From the NCBI GenBank assembly GCA_903823545.1, contig CAIJTL010001091.1, positions 1-10,808 on the forward strand: a DNA stretch of 10,808 nucleotides, given 5' to 3'. The DNA comes from an uncultured Planctomycetaceae bacterium (lineage in GTDB: Bacteria > Planctomycetota > Planctomycetia > Planctomycetales > Planctomycetaceae). This document shows positions 6,817 through 10,808 of this stretch, one piece after another; positions within the stretch are counted from its first letter, which is position 1, and the number at the start of each line of letters is the position of its first letter. The position numbers and the translations under genes are program-made. A model generated the notes under the pieces. The model made no database searches, was not told where the DNA came from, and saw only the letters and a program-made list of their open reading frames with translations.

Positions 6817-7224
6817 TCAGTCGTTTTCTTCGTTCCAATCCTTCAAGCGATCTCGAAACGACTCAACTTGAAAGGCTCGAACGACTGCTTCAGCGGTTGC
6901 GCGATTCGTTGCGAGCGGAATCGAATGCACATCGCAGACTCGCATCAAAGCTGAGACGTCTGGTTCATGTGGTTGCGCCGTGAGTGGGTCGCGAAAGAAC
7001 AACACCGCTTGCACGTGCCCTTCTGCCACGCGTCCGCCAATGATGAGGTCGCCGCCGAACGGGCCGTGCGTCACTCGCTCAATTGCAAGGCCGAGTTGCT
7101 CCGACAACAGCTTGCCGGTGTTGCCGGTCGCCACCAATTGCTGCTTGCGGAAGAAGTCCACATGACAGCGAATAAATTCCAGCAGGTCTGTTTTCTTTTG
7201 ATCATGAGCAATGAGCGCGATCAT
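6817..7224 (-). CDS. mgsA: Methylglyoxal synthase
   Basis: Cytosolic methylglyoxal synthase converts dihydroxyacetone phosphate to methylglyoxal and inorganic phosphate, a glycolytic bypass that relieves sugar-phosphate stress. The 135 residues match the Bacillus enzyme closely in length and blocks: IALIAHD (2-8), ATGNTG (32-37), HGPFGGD (53-59) and FFRDPLTAQPHEPDVSAL (76-93). Expected catalytic residues are present: His7, Asp8, Asp59, Asp79, His86 and Asp89, with Lys11 of the phosphate site. Two phosphate-site positions differ from the E. coli and Bacillus enzymes: the second Thr of TGTTG is Asn35, and the Ser before Gly-Pro is His53. I use ATG 7224 because AAGGA precedes it by 7 nt and it gives the family N-terminus. 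A longer frame from ATG 7269 would overlap the preceding exbD stop by 8 nt and add 15 polar residues. It is probably the last gene of the exbD operon. Confidence 0.93.
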   Translation of the reverse strand: MIALIAHDQKKTDLLEFIRCHVDFFRKQQLVATGNTGKLLSEQLGLAIERVTHGPFGGDLIIGGRVAEGHVQAVLFFRDPLTAQPHEPDVSALMRVCDVHSIPLATNRATAEAVVRAFQVESFRDRLKDWNEEND

Positions 7225-7261
7225 GCGATGGTCCTTGTCACTGTTTGACCGGCGATCAGTC

Positions 7262-7759
7262 TCAAACATCCGGGTTCTTGCGAGGCTGCGCGAATTTGAT
7301 TTTTTCGAGATACCGAATCACGGTCTTGCCATCTTTGGCGAGGCGACCAGAGCAGGCTCCGATTGTTTTTACGACGTTCTCGAAATGCAGGTTGTAGTCA
7401 GCATCGATTTCGACTTCGAGTTCCTTCACGCGTGCGGCTCCCGGTTGACCGATCAATTGCAGGATTTCGTCATTGAGTCTCTGAAAGCAGAGTGCGTCGT
7501 TTCCCAGACTTCGTTCACCCAAACGCAAATTGGCCAAGCCGCCATTGGCGTTCGCAATCAATCGAACCTTGATGTCCGGAAAGAGTTGATCGACAGCCGC
7601 CGCCCCCGCACCGGCTGGAGGCATATTGATATTGAAGTCACCTTCTGGCGATGAAATCTTCAGCGTCATCATGAAGAACGTCAGCAGTTGGAACGTGACG
7701 TCGATCATCGGTGTCGTTTGCTGCTGCAGATTCGCGGGGTCTTGCTGTTTGAATTTCAT
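7262..7759 (-). CDS. ExbD/TolR-family biopolymer transport protein (second of a tandem pair)
   Basis: A 165-residue protein of the ExbD/TolR family: a single N-terminal membrane helix and a periplasmic domain that, with an ExbB/TolQ/MotA-type channel, uses the proton gradient to power envelope processes. The helix (about 17-35, TPMIDVTFQLLTFFMMTLKI) carries the conserved proton-path aspartate Asp20. The periplasmic part ends in a Lys/Arg-rich tail. Its N-terminal block TPMxDVTFQLxxFFMM also occurs in the gene just upstream, pointing to tandem duplication. The periplasmic domains are much more different, suggesting distinct partners. Only 4 nt separate the two genes, so they are translationally linked. 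No channel-subunit gene is adjacent. The mgsA start is 37 nt downstream. Confidence 0.9.
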   Translation of the reverse strand: MKFKQQDPANLQQQTTPMIDVTFQLLTFFMMTLKISSPEGDFNINMPPAGAGAAAVDQLFPDIKVRLIANANGGLANLRLGERSLGNDALCFQRLNDEILQLIGQPGAARVKELEVEIDADYNLHFENVVKTIGACSGRLAKDGKTVIRYLEKIKFAQPRKNPDV

Positions 7760-7763
7760 ACCG

Positions 7764-8234
7764 TCAGTCCGCCGACTGCTTGGCCTTTAGAGCGAATTTC
7801 TCAAACTTCGCCTCTTGGGACATTTGAATGAATTCTTGAACTTGTCCGGCAGGAACATCGGCGTCCGCACGAATCACAACCGTAACATCCTCAAGTTTCA
7901 CCGCTTTCACTTGATAAAGCTGAGCCTCTTGCTTGAGCCGGTTCCGAAACTCCGGGATACGCAACTCTTCGCCGGGAACAAACACAAACGGCTGATCGTC
8001 AACCTTGTTCCCCTCTTTGTTGCGACGATACCCGATGTTGATGACCAGCTCGTGCGCCAGTTTCACTTCCGGCGGCTTCGCCAGAGCATCCGCGGCCAGT
8101 CGCACACGTTCGTCAGCCTGAGTTTGCTCAAAGTTCGTCACCATCATGAAAAACGCGATCAATTGGAACGTGACATCCATCATCGGAGTCATGTCCATTT
8201 CGGCCGAAGCCATTGGATGTGATTTGATCTTCAT
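7764..8234 (-). CDS. ExbD/TolR-family biopolymer transport protein (first of a tandem pair)
   Basis: A 156-residue ExbD/TolR-type protein. The membrane helix is at about 16-36 (TPMMDVTFQLIAFFMMVTNF), with the conserved aspartate at position 20. The periplasmic domain (about 40-156) contains KLEDVTVVIRADADVPAGQVQEFI, the family's typical strand that ends in a helix choosing the ExbD/TolR fold. The start at 8234 has a poor ribosome site. It gives the short polar N-terminus that the family has, and the in-frame Met8 is a possible alternative. The aminotransferase stop is 36 nt upstream, and the second ExbD follows after 4 nt. Which motor and receptor it serves is not shown by the window. Confidence 0.9.
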   Translation of the reverse strand: MKIKSHPMASAEMDMTPMMDVTFQLIAFFMMVTNFEQTQADERVRLAADALAKPPEVKLAHELVINIGYRRNKEGNKVDDQPFVFVPGEELRIPEFRNRLKQEAQLYQVKAVKLEDVTVVIRADADVPAGQVQEFIQMSQEAKFEKFALKAKQSAD

Positions 8235-8270
8235 GGAATTGCCATCCGCGCCGAACCCGACGAACCAAAA

Positions 8271-9602
8271 TTATCGGACCGCCATCGCATTCAGCGAATC
8301 GGCGACCACTTGAAGAACTTTGTCGATATCTGCGGCATTATGAGCAGTTGAAAACCCGTGATGACAGGGACCGCCGCCATAGTCATGGAAATAGATCCCG
8401 CGAGCGGTGGTTTGGCGGCAGAACTCCAGCATCACTTCGCGGCGATGACACAGGCTGTCGCGATAGTTCTTCACCGGCTCGCGCGTGCCGAAAGTCAGGC
8501 CGAAACGGCTACCGTGAGTCTGGAATCGGCAAGGGATGGGGCTGCGCTGCGAGATGTCGTTTAAGCCGCGTCCCAAGCGATCGGACAGCGAATGAATGTG
8601 TTGCCAGAATTCGGGAGTCCGAATCGCACGGACGAAGGCAAGCCCTGCGAGGATGCTCGGAAGAGGAGCGTTAAAAGTACCGGAGTGAGCGACATCGCCA
8701 ACCGGCTTGAAGCGATCCATCAACTCCGCTTTGCCTGCGATCGCCGAAAGTGGCAAGCCCGCGCCTAACGATTTGCCGATCGTGCAGATGTCGGGTGTCA
8801 CGCCAAAATCTTGCTGTGCGCCGCCAGGTGACTTCTTCGCGAACGACTGAATCTCATCGAAGAACAGAATCAAGCCGTGTTCATTCGCGAGGCGTCGAGC
8901 ACCTTCAAGGAAACCCGGTTCCGGTGGAATTGCACCGCAGTTGTAGTCGACCGGCTCAATCAAGATCGTGCCAGCTTCGTGTTTGTGTTGTTTGACGAGC
9001 CGTTCGAGTGCATCAAGGTCGTTGTACTCGGCGGTGATGATCAGCTCGGCGAGTGCTTTCGGGATACCCGCGCTCTCGCGATATGGCGGCTTGGCATCTA
9101 ACTGATCCGCCGGAGGATGACCGCCGATGAATGTGAATTCGTGGTACCCGTGAAAGTGCCCGTGGAAGCGAATGATTTTGTCTCGGCCGGAGACCGCTCG
9201 ACACAGACGCAATGCATGCAATGTCGCTTCGCTGCCCGAGCCAGTGAAACGGATACGTTCAGCGCACGGAACAATCTCGCAAAGTTGTTCTGCCAACTCA
9301 ATGTGATATGGCCCATCGAGACTGCACATCAGACCGAGTTCCCAAACCTTGTCGAACACGTCACGCAAGCAATCGGGGCCGTGTCCGAGCAACGCCGCTC
9401 CGTGGCTCATCGACATATCGAGAAACTCATTCCCGTCGATGTCCCAAAAACGAGAGCCCTTCGCTCGCGACGCATAGACCGGTCGCCCCCAAGCTTGGTT
9501 GAAGCGAGTGCTGGAACAAACTCCGCCCGGAAGTACGGAGCGACCTCGCTCGATCAACTTCAATTGTTCTGGCGAGGGAGTGGGAACGGTGGGCACAGAC
9601 AT
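8271..9602 (-). CDS. Class III aminotransferase, glutamate-1-semialdehyde-2,1-aminomutase-like
   Basis: A 443-residue PLP-dependent fold-type I enzyme of the class III (subgroup II) aminotransferase family, nearest by eye to glutamate-1-semialdehyde aminomutase. Landmarks: LPGGVCSSTRF (24-34), RAKGSRFWDIDGNEFLDM (46-63), the PLP-phosphate loop TGSGSEAT (120-127), HGHFHGYHE (147-155), the cofactor aspartate in FFDEIQSF (247-254, Asp249) and the Schiff-base lysine Lys277 in TIGKSLGAGLP. Several HemL hallmarks differ: NSPVRAF reads CSSTRF, and FDEVMTGFR reads FDEIQSFAKK. The product may act on a substrate other than glutamate semialdehyde, so I give no hemL symbol. ATG 9602 is chosen because AAGGAG lies 6 nt upstream; the frame opens another 55 codons earlier but that part is unlike the family. 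It starts the probable operon with two exbD genes and mgsA. Confidence 0.88.
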   Translation of the reverse strand: MSVPTVPTPSPEQLKLIERGRSVLPGGVCSSTRFNQAWGRPVYASRAKGSRFWDIDGNEFLDMSMSHGAALLGHGPDCLRDVFDKVWELGLMCSLDGPYHIELAEQLCEIVPCAERIRFTGSGSEATLHALRLCRAVSGRDKIIRFHGHFHGYHEFTFIGGHPPADQLDAKPPYRESAGIPKALAELIITAEYNDLDALERLVKQHKHEAGTILIEPVDYNCGAIPPEPGFLEGARRLANEHGLILFFDEIQSFAKKSPGGAQQDFGVTPDICTIGKSLGAGLPLSAIAGKAELMDRFKPVGDVAHSGTFNAPLPSILAGLAFVRAIRTPEFWQHIHSLSDRLGRGLNDISQRSPIPCRFQTHGSRFGLTFGTREPVKNYRDSLCHRREVMLEFCRQTTARGIYFHDYGGGPCHHGFSTAHNAADIDKVLQVVADSLNAMAVR

Positions 9603-9704
9603 GAATGACTCCTTATGCGGAAATGCGTTCGATCTGGACGCACCGATAATCGGAGTCGCGTGCCAACGCAACCATGCCGTGCCCCTGGCGGCTCGACTGT
9701 GAGT

Positions 9705-9710
9705 TTTATA
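9705..9710 (-). promoter_or_regulatory. Possible -10 element for the aminotransferase-exbD-mgsA operon
   Basis: TATAAA (minus strand, 9710-9705) matches the -10 consensus at five of six positions, in the 165-nt gap before the aminotransferase gene. No good -35 hexamer is at the right distance (CCGATT at 17 bp is poor). The implied leader is about 95 nt. A single-box match is weak evidence. Confidence 0.25.
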
Positions 9711-9767
9711 CCAAGCCGGAAACGGAAATCGGAGCCGACAAGCCGCCTGCTCTACGCACGTTGGCAA

Positions 9768-10412
9768 TCACTGACCATCGGCCAGTCGCGTTGCCTCAAG
9801 GACAAGTTGGTCGATCGTCCGCTCATTATGGCCCACCGGGAGATGGAAGATTTCATCGACGCAGCGTGACACTGATCGCGGCAGTGATGGCATCGGGAAG
9901 CCACGGCGGTAAATCAGGACCGCTCGATCGTAGTTCTCTGGATGTCCCGTGAAGTCGCTCAAGATGATCGTTGAGCTGTCGAGATAAACGATCGTATCGA
10001 TCGACTCGCCATGTGCATCAAGTTCGGTCAGTGTGTTTTTGACACAGACCGTACCGATACTCCAACCGACGAGCATGAAGCGAGCGGCTGGGTTTTCTGC
10101 GCGAACGCTACGAACGTATTGAGCTAGATCGCACGACCCGCCATCAACAAACGGCTCGAAATAGACGGCGTTCCGCAGCCCCATCTCGCGCATATAGCAA
10201 CAAACTTCTTCGATCCGCCCAGCGTGCGCGATATCCGCGTTCGATTCGACGAAGATGACGTGGACGTTATCGAGCGATTCAGCGGGGCGACTTTCCAATT
10301 GAAATGCGTATCGCGAAGTCGGAATCGGTGCCGCCACGCAACCAGAGATCGCCGCGCAAACAACGCAGGTTCCACAGAAACGGCTCAGCATTTGTTTTGT
10401 CGACCGGATCAT
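9768..10412 (-). CDS. Putative lipoprotein with alpha/beta-hydrolase-like nucleophile motif
   Basis: A 214-residue protein with a lipoprotein signal (residues 1-24: positive MIRSTK, hydrophobic stretch, lipobox ISGC with Cys25). The mature part resembles a small alpha/beta hydrolase: strand NVHVIFVE (49-56), then FMLVGWSIGTVCVKN (112-126), whose GWSIG is the nucleophile elbow with Ser118. IVYLDSS (141-147) could supply the acid Asp145, and His190 or His195 near the C-terminus could complete the triad. These residues are visible; enzyme activity and substrate are not known. The protein is short for the fold and may lack the lid. It should be periplasmic and membrane-anchored. The start ATG 10412 has no clear ribosome site; Met8 would shorten the signal. 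The 165-nt gap to the aminotransferase argues against strict co-transcription. Confidence 0.65.
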   Translation of the reverse strand: MIRSTKQMLSRFCGTCVVCAAISGCVAAPIPTSRYAFQLESRPAESLDNVHVIFVESNADIAHAGRIEEVCCYMREMGLRNAVYFEPFVDGGSCDLAQYVRSVRAENPAARFMLVGWSIGTVCVKNTLTELDAHGESIDTIVYLDSSTIILSDFTGHPENYDRAVLIYRRGFPMPSLPRSVSRCVDEIFHLPVGHNERTIDQLVLEATRLADGQ

Positions 10413-10808
10413 CGAACGGACTCACAAGACGCAATGAGTAACTCGCTGTGTGTCATGTTCGGTGTTCGATGAAGGCGACGATGAGAGAAACTTTTCCCCA
10501 ATCCAAAAAGTCGCTACAACGCGAACTGACAAGACGATGACGCTTTCCCAAAGCCTCGTTTTTGGTGCTGCCACCCGCTGCTGCGGCAAACCCTGCCGGT
10601 CGAACGAGTGAATTGGAGAATGTCAGAGCCGAGTGTTGTTCCGGTTTTCGTTGAGCCAAGCACAGTGGTTTGAGATTGATTGGCTCAACAACATGACTGG
10701 CTCGAATTCGGCCTGCCACCCGCCGAAAAGGATCAATAGCCCGGATTATTCGTGCGACGGGGTGATCTCAAAACATGCAGCTTCACACTCGCCCGACGCG
10801 CAAGCGAG
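10413..10808. other. Region without a convincing gene, ending in a possible dispersed-repeat arm
   Basis: No frame here shows recognisable protein motifs. The longest open frame on the minus strand (10453-10719, 88 codons) has no ribosome site and a composition rich in Arg, Ser and Ala. A perfect 10-bp inverted repeat, GTTGAGCCAA (10650-10659) and TTGGCTCAAC (10680-10689), encloses 20 nt. A 5-bp hairpin (CGGCA/TGCCG) lies at 10584-10598. The last 23 bases, from CACTCGCC to AAGCGAG, carry the inverted arms CTCGC (10788-10792) and GCGAG (10804-10808). A short frame starting at ATG 10775 runs off the edge for 11 codons and cannot be judged. Confidence 0.4.

Noticed and set aside
9117..9608. Plus-strand frame of 163 codons opposite the aminotransferase
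   Set aside because: Antisense to an unambiguous PLP enzyme; no motif.
9603..9767. N-terminal extension of the aminotransferase frame (55 codons from 9767)
   Set aside because: The AAGGAG site before ATG 9602 and the family N-terminus both favour the shorter protein; the extension contains the likely promoter box.
10453..10719. Minus-strand 88-codon frame upstream of the lipoprotein hydrolase
   Set aside because: No ribosome site, no signal or domain, and a composition resembling translated non-coding repeat; kept only as part of the gene-free region.

Overview
This is most likely a chromosomal window from a member of the Planctomycetota. The lineage call is an inference from gene content: a BatA-type von Willebrand protein, tandem TolR/ExbD subunits, lipoproteins and an LptF/LptG permease (a cell with an outer membrane), an orphan glycoside-hydrolase-2-like sugar-binding domain, frequent GTG starts and mid-50s GC. 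There is no rRNA, tRNA, CRISPR array, insertion sequence or phage gene, and coding density is high. This looks like an ordinary chromosomal region with small functional modules, not an island.

Left part (1-3452). The first 804 bases hold the N-terminal 268 codons of an LptF/LptG-family lipopolysaccharide-export permease on the minus strand, with a GTG start and a good sigma-70-like promoter at 867-895. Divergent from it are an 88-residue lipoprotein (1080-1346) and a 658-residue BatA/vWA membrane protein (1476-3452) with an intact metal-binding (MIDAS) motif.

Middle part (3464-6793). A short-chain dehydrogenase (minus) ends 11 nt from the vWA gene. Upstream of it are two related hairpins, one of them a 15-bp terminator that closes the next minus-strand gene, an IscA/ErpA-type iron-sulfur assembly protein with an unusual Cys/Ser-rich N-terminal extension. 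Divergent from that gene are a stand-alone GH2-like jelly-roll protein and an FtsW-type SEDS glycosyltransferase.

Right part (6817-10412), all minus strand. In transcription order: an alpha/beta-hydrolase-fold lipoprotein, a class III (glutamate-semialdehyde-aminomutase-like) aminotransferase, two tandem ExbD/TolR proteins and methylglyoxal synthase. The last four are closely spaced (36, 4 and 37 nt) and probably form one operon. No ExbB/TolQ motor partner is visible. The last 396 bases hold no convincing gene and end in what may be one arm of a dispersed repeat.

I found no clear new defence or mobile system. The best leads are the operon joining ExbD genes to an aminotransferase and methylglyoxal synthase, the Cys-rich IscA extension, the paired hairpins with compensatory changes, and active-site substitutions in the dehydrogenase and methylglyoxal synthase.
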